64,000 nucleotides of DNA, from assembly GCF_003730115.1 (NCBI RefSeq), contig NZ_RJVP01000001.1, positions 620,001 to 684,000 of the forward strand, given 5' to 3'. Below, piece after piece: positions 1-9,700 of this stretch. The position numbers and the translations under genes are program-made. Within the stretch, counting starts at the first letter, position 1. Each line of letters begins with the position of its first letter. This DNA comes from Pseudomethylobacillus aquaticus (GTDB lineage: Bacteria; Pseudomonadota; Gammaproteobacteria; Burkholderiales; Methylophilaceae). Under the pieces are notes generated by a model, which worked only from the letters and a program-made list of their open reading frames with translations, did no database searches and had not been told where the DNA came from.

Positions 1-62
1 GATGGTTCAGGGTTTCTTGTTTTGATGAAGGGATTATAACCAAGTGTGCGAGGCGCGTATGC

Positions 63-701
63 CTAGCCGAACAGCCAGCTCAGCACACGCAGACTGCCTG
101 CGATGAAGGGCTGCATGATCTGCGACAGGATGCCGGTGAACAGCAACACGATCAGGATGATGAAGCCATAGCGTTCCAGCTCGGCGAATTTCACCGCCAG
201 ATGATGCGGCAACAGACTGACCGCGATGCGCCCACCGTCCAGCGGTGGCAACGGCAGCAGGTTCAGCACCATCAACACGATGTTGATCATGATGCCGGCC
301 TGCGCCATATAGGCCAGCGGCACGGCGAACTGCCCCGCATTGGCAGAGAAACTGAGCGCGATGGCCCACAGCACGGCCATCACCAGATTGGAGGCCGGGC
401 CTGCTGCGGCCACCCACAACATGTCACGCTTGGGATTATGCAGACGCGAGAAATCGACCGGCACCGGTTTGGCCCAGCCGAACAGGATACCGCCCGCCAG
501 CATGGTGAAGGCCGGCACCAGCAAGGTGCCGATGGGGTCGATGTGCTTGAGCGGGTTGAGCGTGATGCGGCCGGCAGCGGCGGCTGTCATGTCACCGAAG
601 TAGCGCGCCGCATAGCCATGCGCCGCTTCGTGCACGGTGATGGCGAAGATCACCGGCAAGGCGTAGATGCTGATCTTTTGTAGGAGGGTGAATTCCATCA
701 T
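63..701 (-). CDS. Site-2 protease family membrane metalloprotease (M50)
   Basis: This 212-residue polytopic membrane protein has the zinc-protease motif HEAAH at residues 24-28 in its first membrane segment. A second M50 signature, NLLPLPPLDGG, lies at 147-157, with D155 as the expected third zinc ligand. It has no PDZ domain, so it belongs to the short prokaryotic M50 branch rather than being RseP. Substrates of this branch are mostly unknown. It lies 22 bp after the Sua5/YciO gene and is probably the third gene of a minus-strand operon with it and the PHP gene. Two adjacent ATGs make the start ambiguous by one codon. Confidence 0.9.
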   Translation of the reverse strand: MMEFTLLQKISIYALPVIFAITVHEAAHGYAARYFGDMTAAAAGRITLNPLKHIDPIGTLLVPAFTMLAGGILFGWAKPVPVDFSRLHNPKRDMLWVAAAGPASNLVMAVLWAIALSFSANAGQFAVPLAYMAQAGIMINIVLMVLNLLPLPPLDGGRIAVSLLPHHLAVKFAELERYGFIILIVLLFTGILSQIMQPFIAGSLRVLSWLFG

Positions 702-723
702 GAGTATCGTTCAGTCAATCAAA

Positions 724-1353
724 TCAGTTGGACAAGGAAAACGGCGCGATATCCCCGGCGCCCTGACGCAGCAGTTTGGGCGTGTCATCGGTGAGGTCGA
801 TCACGGTGGTCGGCTCTGCCACACAAGCACCCGCGTCGATCACCAGATCCACCTGATGTTCCAGCACATCGCGGATCTCCCAGGCTTCGTTGAGTGGCTC
901 GCTGGCATCCGGCAACAGCAAGGTCATGCTGAGCAAGGGTTCATTCAATGCTTCCAGCAGGGCCTGCGTAACCGCATGCGCAGGCACACGCAAGCCCAGC
1001 GTGCTGCGTTTGGGGTGCTGCAGCCTGCGCGGCACTTCACGCGTGGCCTTGAGGATGAAGGTGTACTGGCCCGGCGTGTTGGCCTTGAGCAAGCGAAACT
1101 GGCTGTTGTTGACCTGCGCGTAAGTGGCCAGTTCGGCCAGGTTGCGGCACACCAGCGTGAAATGATGCGACTCATCCACGCCACGGATGGCACGGATGCG
1201 CTCCTGCGCGTCCTTGTGCCCCAGCATGCAGCCCAGCGCATAGGTCGAATCGGTAGGATAAGCGATCACCCCGCCATCACGCAGGATCTGCGTGGCCTGA
1301 TGGATCAGGCGCGCCTGCGGGGTTTGCGGATGAATGACGAAATATTGTGACAT
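724..1353 (-). CDS. L-threonylcarbamoyladenylate synthase family protein (Sua5/YciO/YrdC)
   Basis: The 209-residue protein has the YrdC/Sua5 fold signatures: the N-terminal GGVIAYPTDSTYALGC stretch, the KxR-type segment, and SMTLLLPDASEP towards the middle. YrdC/Sua5 enzymes make threonylcarbamoyl-AMP for the t6A37 modification of ANN-decoding tRNAs. The YciO subgroup, which this resembles in length and C-terminus, is less well understood. I placed the start at the ATG giving MSQYFVIHP, because the 32 extra upstream residues are low-complexity leucine/serine and overlap the neighbouring gene. It is 16 bp from the PHP gene and 22 bp from the M50 gene. Confidence 0.88.
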   Translation of the reverse strand: MSQYFVIHPQTPQARLIHQATQILRDGGVIAYPTDSTYALGCMLGHKDAQERIRAIRGVDESHHFTLVCRNLAELATYAQVNNSQFRLLKANTPGQYTFILKATREVPRRLQHPKRSTLGLRVPAHAVTQALLEALNEPLLSMTLLLPDASEPLNEAWEIRDVLEHQVDLVIDAGACVAEPTTVIDLTDDTPKLLRQGAGDIAPFSLSN

Positions 1354-1369
1354 GGCAGAATGAACGCGA

Positions 1370-2308
1370 TCAGTGAGTGACTGCAGTGACAGCAGCAGCG
1401 AGAGTAGCAGTATTGAGAGTGGAAGCACTGTCCGGAAGCGCGGCTGCACTCAATTCAGCGACTTCAGGCCAATCCTGCCACACTGGCCGGCACTTGGCAG
1501 GCAGTGCCGGCAGCCGGCCCATCTCGATATAGGTATGGCCGGGCCCGTGATAATCCGAACCCAGCGATGCAGCCAGATCGAACTGATGGGCAAGCTTGGC
1601 GAATTCAGCATATTGATCCACGCTGTGGCTGCCAGTCACCACTTCGATGGCGGTACCACCCAAGGCGCGGAACTCTTCCAGCAGCAACAGCATATTGGTG
1701 CGACCCAGGTCGTAGCGTCCGGGATGGGCGATCACGGCCACCCCGCCACTACCCAGTATCCAGCCCATGGCTTGTTCCAGTGTGGCCCATTGATGTTCGA
1801 TATAGCCGGGCTTGCCTTTCACCAGAAAATGCTTGAATACGGCGCGGATATCCTTGGCATGACCATGCTCGACCAGAAAGCGCGCAAAATGGCTGCGACT
1901 GATGATGCCTTGTTTGGCATGCTGATAAGCGCCTTCCAGGCTGCCATGCACGCCTATCCTGGACAAGCCATCGGCCATGCCCTGGGCACGGGTGTGGCGT
2001 CCGGCGCGGATGGCAGCCAGGCCCTCACGTAGCGGTGCATGCTCAGGATCCACCTTCAAACCGAGGATGTGCAGCGTGCGTCTGCGCCAGGTGACCGAGA
2101 TCTCCACGCCAGCGATGAGTTGCACACCTAAGCGGGCCGCTACTTCGCCCGCCTCGGCGAGGCCGGCCACGTCGTCGTGATCGGTCAAGGCCAGCACGCG
2201 CACGCCTTGCGCGGCGGCGTGTTCGACCAGCGCAGCCGGGGACAACAAGCCGTCGGACACCGTGGAATGGCTATGCAGATCGATAGGGAATGGCGTGACT
2301 GATGGCAT
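1370..2308 (-). CDS. PHP-domain phosphoesterase (RNase AM / YciV-TrpH family)
   Basis: The protein has the PHP metal-binding motifs: DLHSHSTVSDG near the N-terminus, ALTDHDD, GVEIS, HPGRYD and, towards the C-terminus, GSDYHGPGH. Members of the YciV/TrpH family are 3',5'-nucleotide bisphosphatases and 5'-3' exoribonucleases that mature 5' ends of rRNA. I chose the internal ATG giving MPSVTPFPIDLHSH, because family proteins begin just before the DLHSH motif; an upstream ATG would add 13 residues. It is the first gene of the minus-strand trio with YciO and the M50 protease, and is divergent from yciB. Confidence 0.88.
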   Translation of the reverse strand: MPSVTPFPIDLHSHSTVSDGLLSPAALVEHAAAQGVRVLALTDHDDVAGLAEAGEVAARLGVQLIAGVEISVTWRRRTLHILGLKVDPEHAPLREGLAAIRAGRHTRAQGMADGLSRIGVHGSLEGAYQHAKQGIISRSHFARFLVEHGHAKDIRAVFKHFLVKGKPGYIEHQWATLEQAMGWILGSGGVAVIAHPGRYDLGRTNMLLLLEEFRALGGTAIEVVTGSHSVDQYAEFAKLAHQFDLAASLGSDYHGPGHTYIEMGRLPALPAKCRPVWQDWPEVAELSAAALPDSASTLNTATLAAAVTAVTH

Positions 2309-2450
2309 GGACTCGTGATGCAGAGGGTTATGAGGCGGAATAAACACGCTTCAGGATATGCAACCTTGTGATGCTGGTTGAATCATAGCAAAATACAGCT
2401 TTGCCCGACACCGGCACGTTGCCGTCAGTCGCCACTTGCCTGAGGTAGCC

Positions 2451-2999
2451 ATGAAGTTTCTGTTCGACCTGTTCCCGGTCATCCTGTTTTTCGTCGTCTA
2501 TAAGTTTGCAGGTATCTATGCGGCCACAGGCACCGCTATCATCGCCACGCTGGTGCAGATCGCCTGGGTCAAGCTGCGCCATGGCAAGGTTGACAACTCC
2601 CTGATCGCCAGCGGTGTCATCATCGTGGTGTTCGGCGGCGCCACCCTGCTGTTGCAGGATGAGAACTTCATCAAATGGAAACCTACCGTGCTGTACTGGC
2701 TGTTTACAGCCGCTTTGCTGATCAGCGCGCTGGCGTTCCGCAAGAACCTGATCCGCAGCCTGATGGAAAAGCAGGTACAGATGCCGGACGCCATCTGGCA
2801 GAAATTAAATTTCGCCTGGGCTGGATTTTTCGCTGTGCTGGGCGTTATTAACCTGTATGTTGCGTTCAATTTCTCCACCGATCTGTGGGTGGATTTCAAG
2901 CTGTTCGGCACCATGGGACTGATGTTGCTGTTCGTCATCGGACAGAGTCTGGTGCTGAGCAAATACATGACCGTCAACGACACCGAATCACGGAGCTGA
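2451..2999 (+). CDS. yciB: Inner-membrane septation protein A
   Basis: The 182-residue, very hydrophobic protein begins [15 protein letters not shown], the typical YciB/IspZ start, and has about five membrane segments. YciB interacts with the elongation and division machineries and affects envelope integrity and cell length. The ATG at 2451 follows a TGAGGT ribosome-binding site and is preferred over one five codons upstream. It heads the plus-strand run yciB-yciI-bolA-ppiC, with 3 bp to the next gene. This order is common in Betaproteobacteria. Confidence 0.93.
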   Translation: MKFLFDLFPVILFFVVYKFAGIYAATGTAIIATLVQIAWVKLRHGKVDNSLIASGVIIVVFGGATLLLQDENFIKWKPTVLYWLFTAALLISALAFRKNLIRSLMEKQVQMPDAIWQKLNFAWAGFFAVLGVINLYVAFNFSTDLWVDFKLFGTMGLMLLFVIGQSLVLSKYMTVNDTESRS

Positions 3000-3002
3000 G
3001 CC

Positions 3003-3335
3003 ATGTGGTATGCCATCATCGCGGAAGACCATCCCAACAGCCTGGAGCAGCGTATGGCTGCGCGACCGCAACATTTGCAGCGCTTGCAGGCCTTGATGGA
3101 TGAAAGCCGCTTGCTGCTGGCAGGCCCGTTCCCGGCCGTTGATGCCACCGACCCTGGCGCAGCCGGCTTCAGCGGCAGCCTGATCGTGGCCGAGTTCGCC
3201 GACCTTAGACATGCCCAGGAATGGGCCAATACGGACCCGTTCGTCGCAGCCGGCGTCTATGCCAAGGTGACCGTCAAGCCGTTCCGCAAGACACTGCCCG
3301 CCATACCGGCGCTGCCAGACAACCAGTTCGACTGA
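3003..3335 (+). CDS. yciI: YciI family protein
   Basis: The 110-residue protein has the YciI ferredoxin-like fold signature, [13 protein letters not shown] at the start followed by RPQHLQRL. The conserved AGPFP segment and the C-terminal [21 protein letters not shown] are also present. The His/Asp pair resembles dehydrochlorinase-type active sites, but the physiological role is unknown. The start follows GGAGCTGAGCC and lies 3 bp after the yciB stop, so the two are co-transcribed. Confidence 0.92.
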   Translation: MWYAIIAEDHPNSLEQRMAARPQHLQRLQALMDESRLLLAGPFPAVDATDPGAAGFSGSLIVAEFADLRHAQEWANTDPFVAAGVYAKVTVKPFRKTLPAIPALPDNQFD

Positions 3336-3358
3336 ACACTAGACTAAACAAGAGACAC

Positions 3359-3643
3359 ATGAACCTGACTGAAGAGATACACGCACGCTTGCAAAGCCTG
3401 CATCCCTCGCATCTGGAAATCCGTGATGACAGTGCGCTGCATGCAGGTCATGCTGGCAATAATGGTGGCGGGCATTTTCAGCTCACCATGGTCAGCCCGG
3501 CGTTCACCGGCAAACCCACACTGGCACGCCACCGTCTGGTGTATCAGTTACTGGCCGACCTGATGCCGCATCGCATCCATGCCTTGAGCATGCAGGTGTA
3601 TGCGAGTGATGAAGCGTTCAAGCATCAAGCCCTTGCCATTTGA
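3359..3643 (+). CDS. BolA family protein
   Basis: This 94-residue protein has the BolA hallmarks: MNLTEEIHARLQSLHPSHLEIRDDS, a conserved histidine in the HFQLTMVSPAF segment, and HRLVYQLL. BolA proteins pair with monothiol glutaredoxins in [2Fe-2S] handling, and some bind DNA. Position in the yciB-yciI-bolA-ppiC run is typical of Betaproteobacteria. The start ATG at 3359 is the only one matching the family N-terminus; longer readings in this frame run back into yciI. Confidence 0.9.
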   Translation: MNLTEEIHARLQSLHPSHLEIRDDSALHAGHAGNNGGGHFQLTMVSPAFTGKPTLARHRLVYQLLADLMPHRIHALSMQVYASDEAFKHQALAI

Positions 3644-3717
3644 CCTGTTGCTACCGTTAACCTTGATGTCCGTCTCGTCACCTATCAAATTTGTCACCCC
3701 AACCTAAAGGAATAACC

Positions 3718-4506
3718 ATGAAATTGCGCACGCGCAGCCTGTTGGCCATTGTGATGCTGAGCCTGTCCCAGCCTTTGCTGGCTGAAGTTTCTGTCAACGG
3801 CAAGGCCATCAATCAGTCCCTGATCGATCACATCAACAAGGAAGCGGTCGAAAACGGCCAGAAAGACCCGAACTTCGGCCGCATGGTGGTGGATCGCCTG
3901 GTGGCCAACGAGATCATCTATCAGGAAGCCGTGAAGATCGGCATCAACAAGCTGCCCGACTATGTGGCCCGCGAAGAACTGGCTCGCCGCGAACTGATGA
4001 TGAATCTGTATGTTCAGGATTTCGTGAGCAAGAACCCGGTGACCGACGCTGAGGTGAAAGCGGCTTACGACAAATTCAAGGCAGAACAAAGTGGCAAGGA
4101 ATACAGTGCGCGCCACATCCTGCTGGGCACCGAAGCCGAAGCCAAGGACGTGATCGCACAACTGGGCAAAGGGGCAGACTTCGCCAAGCTGGCCAGCGAA
4201 AAATCCAAGGATCCGGGCAGCAAGGTCAAGGGTGGTGATCTGGGCTGGTTCTCCCCTGCCGCCATGGTCAAACCATTCAGCGAGGCTGCCAGCAAGCTGA
4301 CCAAAGGCAGTTTTACCAAAACTCCGGTACAAACCCAGTACGGCTGGCATGTGATCAAGCTGGAAAACGTGCGTGACGCGCAGATCCCTACTCTGGACAG
4401 CGTCAAGGACCGCTTGACCAAGCAGCTGCAGCAACGCAAGCTGGAAGCCAAGATCACCGATCTGCGCAACAAAGCCAAGATCGTGGACAGCAGCGCCAAG
4501 AAATAA
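3718..4506 (+). CDS. Periplasmic peptidyl-prolyl cis-trans isomerase, parvulin/PpiC type
   Basis: The 262-residue protein starts with a signal peptide (MKLRTRSLLAIVML...QPLLA) and has a SurA/PrsA-like N-terminal chaperone segment. It is followed by a rotamase domain with the SARHILLGTE and GGDLGWFSPAAMVKPF motifs and a closing YGWHVIKLE. It should assist folding of outer-membrane or periplasmic proteins. The start has AAAGG just upstream. It is followed by a strong rho-independent terminator, so it ends the yciB operon. Confidence 0.92.
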   Translation: MKLRTRSLLAIVMLSLSQPLLAEVSVNGKAINQSLIDHINKEAVENGQKDPNFGRMVVDRLVANEIIYQEAVKIGINKLPDYVAREELARRELMMNLYVQDFVSKNPVTDAEVKAAYDKFKAEQSGKEYSARHILLGTEAEAKDVIAQLGKGADFAKLASEKSKDPGSKVKGGDLGWFSPAAMVKPFSEAASKLTKGSFTKTPVQTQYGWHVIKLENVRDAQIPTLDSVKDRLTKQLQQRKLEAKITDLRNKAKIVDSSAKK

Positions 4507-4530
4507 GCCTGCCCGTTCCTGATTCGAGCA

Positions 4531-4558
4531 AAAAGCCTGCCTGTGCGCAGGCTTTTTT
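4531..4558 (+). terminator. Rho-independent terminator after the parvulin gene
   Basis: An inverted repeat (AAGCCTGC and GCAGGCTT arms with a short loop) is followed by a run of T. It lies 25 bp after the stop codon. Confidence 0.85.
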
Positions 4559-4637
4559 ATGAGGCGGCGTCATGCCGGTTACTCAGGCTGACATGCAACT
4601 TTAATTCCGCGCAGTCGCTCTATAGATGTGCCATAAT

Positions 4638-4652
4638 TAAGAATTGTTATCA
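4638..4652 (+). promoter_or_regulatory. Putative Fur box upstream of feoAB
   Basis: TAAGAATTGTTATCA matches 11 of 14 defined positions of the 7-1-7 Fur consensus (TGATAATnATTATCA). It overlaps a small perfect inverted repeat, AATTG-TTAT-CAATT (4642-4655). The site ends 17 bp before the feoA start, where bound Fur would block transcription. Iron repression is inferred from this position and from the known regulation of feo operons. Confidence 0.65.
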
Positions 4653-4669
4653 ATTAACTCCGATACCGC

Positions 4670-4897
4670 ATGTTGAATCTGAGCCAGTTGCAGCCTGGGG
4701 AATCCGCCCACATCCACGCCATCCATGCTGAAGAGTCCCTGTTCCACCGACTCAATGCCATGGGTTTCCGTATCGGCAAAAAGATCGAATTGGTACGCCA
4801 GGCCAGCTTCGGCGGCCCTGTGCATGTACGCCTGGGCAGCACGGACATCATCCTGCGCCTGACCGAAGCCAACCGTATCCAGATCGCCCGCGCATGA
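4670..4897 (+). CDS. feoA: Ferrous iron transport protein A
   Basis: The 75-residue SH3-like protein has the FeoA pattern: LSQLQPGESAHIHAI, then RLNAMGFRIGKKIELV, FGGPVHVRLGSTDIILR and a C-terminal basic tail. FeoA is a small cytoplasmic protein that binds FeoB and is needed for full Fe(II) uptake. Its stop overlaps the feoB start (ATGA), so the pair is translationally coupled. A Fur-like site lies just upstream. Confidence 0.95.
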   Translation: MLNLSQLQPGESAHIHAIHAEESLFHRLNAMGFRIGKKIELVRQASFGGPVHVRLGSTDIILRLTEANRIQIARA

Positions 4898-6684
4898 AAC
4901 GTATCGCACTGCTGGGCATGCCCAATACGGGCAAATCGACGCTGTTCAACCGCCTGAGTGGTGCTTCGGCACGCGTAGGCAACTGGCCCGGCATCACGGT
5001 AGACCTGATGAGCGCCAAGATCCTCATCGGTGGTCACATCGCCGAGCTGGTCGATCTGCCCGGCCTGTACGACCTGCACGGGTTTTCCGACGACGAACAG
5101 GTGGTACGTCACTTCCTCGCCAACAACAGCGTGGATCTGGTCATGATCGTGCTGAACAGCTCGCAGATCGACCGCCAGCTGTCGTTGGCACTGCAGATCC
5201 GTGCGCTGGGCCTGCCCGCCCTGCTGCTGCTCAACATGCAGGATGAAGCCAAGCGCAGCGGCATCAGCATCGACATCGACGAGATGTCACGCCAGCTCGG
5301 CCTGCCCGTGGCCTCCATCAGCGCCAAGTACGGCGACGGTTGTCCACAGGCACTGCAACTCGCGGCGCGTCATCTGGAACATCAGCGTGCGCCTATCTCC
5401 GCCAGCGAGATCAGCAGCAAGCTGGAGGCCGACACCCAGCTTGAGCAGCAGATGGAACACATCGTCAAACAGGCGGTGCAGATGCCGCTGCAACTCACCG
5501 ACCGCCTCACCGAGCGTATCGATCGCGTATTGCTGCACCCCTGGCTGGGTCTGCCGCTGTTCTTCGGCGCCATGTACCTGCTGTTCCAGTTCATCTTTAC
5601 CGTGGGCGCACCGCTGCAGGAAGGCGTCGCCTGGCTGCTGGACCTGATCCGTAGCGATGTACTGGAACCCTTGACCGCCAGCCTGCCCGCCTGGCTGCAC
5701 GGTTTGCTGCTGGACGGCATCTACGATGGCGTAGGGACGGTGGCGGCCTTCGTGCCCATCATCGTGCTGTTCTTCCTGGTGATGACCATGGTGGAAGACA
5801 GCGGCTATATGTCGCGCGCCGCCTTCCTGATGGACGCATTGATGGCGCGCGTGGGCCTGGATGGACGCAGTTTCGTCATGGTGCTGATGGGCTTTGGCTG
5901 CAATGTGCCAGCCTTGATGGGCACCCGCGTGATGCGTTCACGCGGCATGCGCCTGCTCACCATGATGGTGATCCCGCTATCGCTGTGCTCGGCACGGCTG
6001 CAGGTGTTCGTCTTCATGAGCGCCATCCTGTTCACCACCGAGCAAGCCCCGCTGGTGGTGTTCAGCATGTACCTGATGAGTTTCGTCACCATCTTCCTCA
6101 CCGCCCTCATTTTCAAGGGCAAGATGCGCTCCAGCGAGCCTTTCATCCTGGAGATGCCACCCTACCGCTTCCCCACCGCCAAACAGATCGTGCTGCGCGG
6201 CTGGCTAGAAGTGCGTCACTTCCTCAATCGCGCCAGCAAATTCATCATTTTTGGCGTGGTCATGGTCTGGGCGCTGACCAACTTCCCGTCCGGTGTGCCT
6301 GCCGCCAGTGAGGCCACTTATGCGGGTCAGATCGGCCAGTTCTTCCTGCCCATCCTGGAACCCATAGGCATAGACGCCAAACTGGCCATCGCGCTGATCT
6401 TCGGCTTTGTGGCGAAAGAGATCGTGGTGGGTGCGCTGGCAGTGATCTATGGCCTGCAGGGCGAAGCGCTGGAACTGCTCATGGCGCAACAACTGGACTG
6501 GGTGCAAGGCGTGAGCTTCATGCTGTTCACGCTGATCTACACGCCCTGCCTGTCCACCATCGCCACCATGCGCAGCGAGTCCAAAAGCGTGGGCTATACC
6601 GTGTTGGCACTCGGCTGGTCGCTGCTGCTGGCCTGGGTGGTCAGCTTCATCTTTTATCAGTCGGCGCGTGCACTCGGTTTTTAA
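4894..6684 (+). CDS. feoB: Ferrous iron transporter B (GTPase-linked permease)
   Basis: The 596-residue inner-membrane Fe(II) transporter has an N-terminal G domain: G1 GMPNTGKST at residues 8-16, G3 DLPG at 54-57 and G4 NMQD at 114-117. A helical GDI-like linker follows, then a membrane core with two Gate-type repeats, including the GFGCNVPA and CSARL motifs. At about 600 residues it is shorter than E. coli FeoB (773) but within the family range. There is no feoC. The following gene is convergent, and 78 bp separate the two stop codons. Confidence 0.95.
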   Translation: MKRIALLGMPNTGKSTLFNRLSGASARVGNWPGITVDLMSAKILIGGHIAELVDLPGLYDLHGFSDDEQVVRHFLANNSVDLVMIVLNSSQIDRQLSLALQIRALGLPALLLLNMQDEAKRSGISIDIDEMSRQLGLPVASISAKYGDGCPQALQLAARHLEHQRAPISASEISSKLEADTQLEQQMEHIVKQAVQMPLQLTDRLTERIDRVLLHPWLGLPLFFGAMYLLFQFIFTVGAPLQEGVAWLLDLIRSDVLEPLTASLPAWLHGLLLDGIYDGVGTVAAFVPIIVLFFLVMTMVEDSGYMSRAAFLMDALMARVGLDGRSFVMVLMGFGCNVPALMGTRVMRSRGMRLLTMMVIPLSLCSARLQVFVFMSAILFTTEQAPLVVFSMYLMSFVTIFLTALIFKGKMRSSEPFILEMPPYRFPTAKQIVLRGWLEVRHFLNRASKFIIFGVVMVWALTNFPSGVPAASEATYAGQIGQFFLPILEPIGIDAKLAIALIFGFVAKEIVVGALAVIYGLQGEALELLMAQQLDWVQGVSFMLFTLIYTPCLSTIATMRSESKSVGYTVLALGWSLLLAWVVSFIFYQSARALGF

Positions 6685-6762
6685 GTTGGCTCAAACCAGG
6701 CCGCAGTTCGCTAAAAACTCACGCACTCTGAAACTCTACTTCCTACGGCGTTTACTGCTGAA

Positions 6763-9700
6763 TTACGAGAAAAATAGCTCTTCAGACTGCCACAAGGATG
6801 AAATGTTGATCAATTGAGCGATTTGCCCAAAAGCATTTTCGCTAATCAGGCTGTTCACATGACTGACCGCCATGCCGCCTAGACTCCCGTTAATTCCATA
6901 CAGATAAGCCAAGTCACCACCTACAACTTCTGTGTCGCTGCCGGATTGCAGGTGATTAACTAAACGCTGATCCGTTAGCGACCAGTTCGTTGCGTTTACG
7001 GAATTGGTAGCGATATCCGCATCAAATTGACTGACTAAGCTGGCAAAATTAAAGATCTCCACTTTGTTATTTCGTAGAGCATCTGTACCACTCAATTCAA
7101 AATCGACTAGAGAGTCCGTAATCACTTGCAGACTCACTATACTTTTGTTAGAAGTAGCCAGGTACCAGTCTTTAAATGTAAGTTGATCTGAATCTCCTAC
7201 TTTTAAGATCAAGCTAGACCCAACCTTGCTCAAGCTTAGCTCGCTGTAATCAATGCTGCCACCCAGGCTAAGGGTGTTGTCTGCCCCTACTGAGGCATTG
7301 ATGATGTCCTGCCCGTCACCTTTATTGAAACTGATCACGTCAAAACCGTTGCCAGTTGTAAACGTGTCGTTACCACGCGCGCCGATTAACAAGCTGTTTC
7401 CAGAGCCAGATGTCACAATGTCATTACCGTCACCAACGTATATAACAGCCTTCCCATTACCAAAGCTAATATTGTCGTCACCGGCCCCCGCGTTGATGAT
7501 GTGGTTGCCTGCATACAACTGCAGTACATCATTACCTGCGCCGGTTGTCACCGCAATATTCGCCGAGCCGCCATAATCCTTGAGGGGTATACTTGACGAT
7601 GATGAGTAGATTCCGTTCGTCACAGTATTATCGCCATCGCCAAGCGCGAGATTCACACTGCTTACACCCATGTTGTAGAGACGGACAGCATCTGCGCCAT
7701 CACCAGCAGTAATTTGACGATCTCCAGCTTCATACAGCTTGATTTGATTATCTCCACCACCTGCTGCTATCGCCTGTATTCCACCTTGCAGTGTAATCGC
7801 ATCATTTCCCGCACCAGTTACAAGTGAATGATTACCTGTACCACCAGTGATAACGTTATTTCCTTCACCAGCATCGACATTGGCTATCCCATTACCAAAG
7901 CTAATGTTGTCATTACCAGCACCCGCGTTGATGGAGTGGTTGCCTGCAAACAAGTGCAGCACGTCGTTGCCAGCACCAGTCGTCACCGCAAGATTCGCCA
8001 AGCCTCCATAATCCTTGTAAGGGATACTTGACGATGATGAGTAGATTCCATTCGTCACAACATTATCGCCACTTCCAAGCGCAAGATTTACACTACTTCC
8101 ACCCATGTTGTACAGACGTACTGTGTCGGAACCCATGCCAGCCTCGATCAGTCTGGCACCAGCACCAATCAGGGTGATATTGTTATTCCCCTCCCCAGCT
8201 TGAATGCTCTGGTTGCCCGCTTGCAGGGTAATCGCGTCATTGCCAACGCCAGCTACAACTGTATGATCACCCGTACCACCGGTCACAATATTGCTTCCTT
8301 CACCAGCATCAACGCTGGTTAAGCCATTACCAAAACTAATGTTGTCATTACCAGCACCCGCGTTGATGAAGTGGTTGCCTACAAACAAGTGCAGCACGTC
8401 GTTGCCTGCACCAGTCGTCACCGTAATATTCGCTGAGCCGCCGTAATCCTTGTGAGGTGTGCTTGACGATGATGAGTAAATTCCGTTCGTCACAGTATTA
8501 TCGCCATTCCCAAGCGCAAGATTTACACTACTTCCACCCATGTTGTAGAGACGAATAGCATCTGCGCCATCACCAGCAGTAATTTGACGATCTCCTGACT
8601 GATACAACTTAATGATGTTATTTCCGCTACCAGCAACTATCTTCTGAGCCCCGCCTTGTAAAGTAATCGCATCATCGCCAGCGCCAGCAAGAACTACATG
8701 ATCACCCGTGCCGCCAGTAACAATATTGTCTCCTTCACCAGCATCAACGCTGGTGAAACCATTACCAAATGTAATTTGGTCATCACCGCCACCCGCGTTG
8801 ATGAGGTGATTGCCTGCAAACAAATGCAGCACGTCGTTACCTGCACCGGTTGTGACCGTAATATTCGCTATTCCTCCAAAATCCTTGTAAGGGGTATTTG
8901 ATGTTGACGAGTAAATACCGTTCGTCACAGTATTGTTGCTATTACCGAGATTCAGGATGACTGGACTGCCTGCCATGTTGTAAAGACGTACGGTATCGAT
9001 GCCCATACCGGTTTCAACCAGCCTAGCACCAGTGCCAATCAGGATAACGTTGTTATCGCCTTCCCCAGCGTGAACCGTCTGATTGCCTGCCTGCAGGGTG
9101 ATGCCATCATTACCAGCGCCTGTTACAACCGAGTGATCACCCGTGCCGCCAGTGATAGTGTTGGCTCCCTCACCAGCATCAACGATGGTTAACCCATTAG
9201 CAAAGCTAATGTTGTCGTTACCATCACCCGCGTTAATAATGTGGTTGCCTGTAAACAAATGCAGCACGTCGTTACCTGCACCCGTCGTCACCGTAATATT
9301 CGCTATTCCCCCAAAATCCTTGTACGGGGTGTTTGATGATGACGAATAAATGCCATTCGTCACAATGTTATCGCCGCTTCCAAGCGCGAGATTTACAGCA
9401 CTTCCACCCATGTTGTAGAGCCGGACCATGTCGGCCTCATCCATGCCGGAGACCAAGTGGTTGTAACCACCAGTGAACTGAATTATTCCACCATCGTCGT
9501 TCAACACTATCGCTTTGCTATTTCCTGAGAAGTACCCCTCAAAGGCAGGGTCTTGCAACACGAAATAATCTTTTACCGTAGTATATTCATCTGAAAGTCC
9601 GACAAATTTTAAGGCATTCGCAAAATCCACCATATTGCTGACGCCCTTAGCTTGATTAGCAGCAATAGATTGATTCATAAGTTCAAAAACATCTGTGAAA

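Noticed and set aside
34-417. Long open frames on the opposite strand of core genes (for example 34-417, 31047-33389, 35760-37187, 54889-56436)
   Set aside because: They mirror the codon pattern of well-supported genes, have atypical His/Gln/Arg-rich compositions and match no family.
2328-2582. 84-residue minus-strand ORF over the yciB start and its upstream region
   Set aside because: Mostly antisense to yciB, with no family match; the rest covers the yciB/PHP intergenic region.
4543-4731. 62-residue ORF between the parvulin gene and feoA
   Set aside because: It runs through the terminator and Fur-like site and has no ribosome-binding site or family match.
7249-9423. RTX repeats as a possible CRISPR or assembly duplication
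   Set aside because: The frame is intact across all five units, and each carries distinct substitutions, so it is a true coding repeat.
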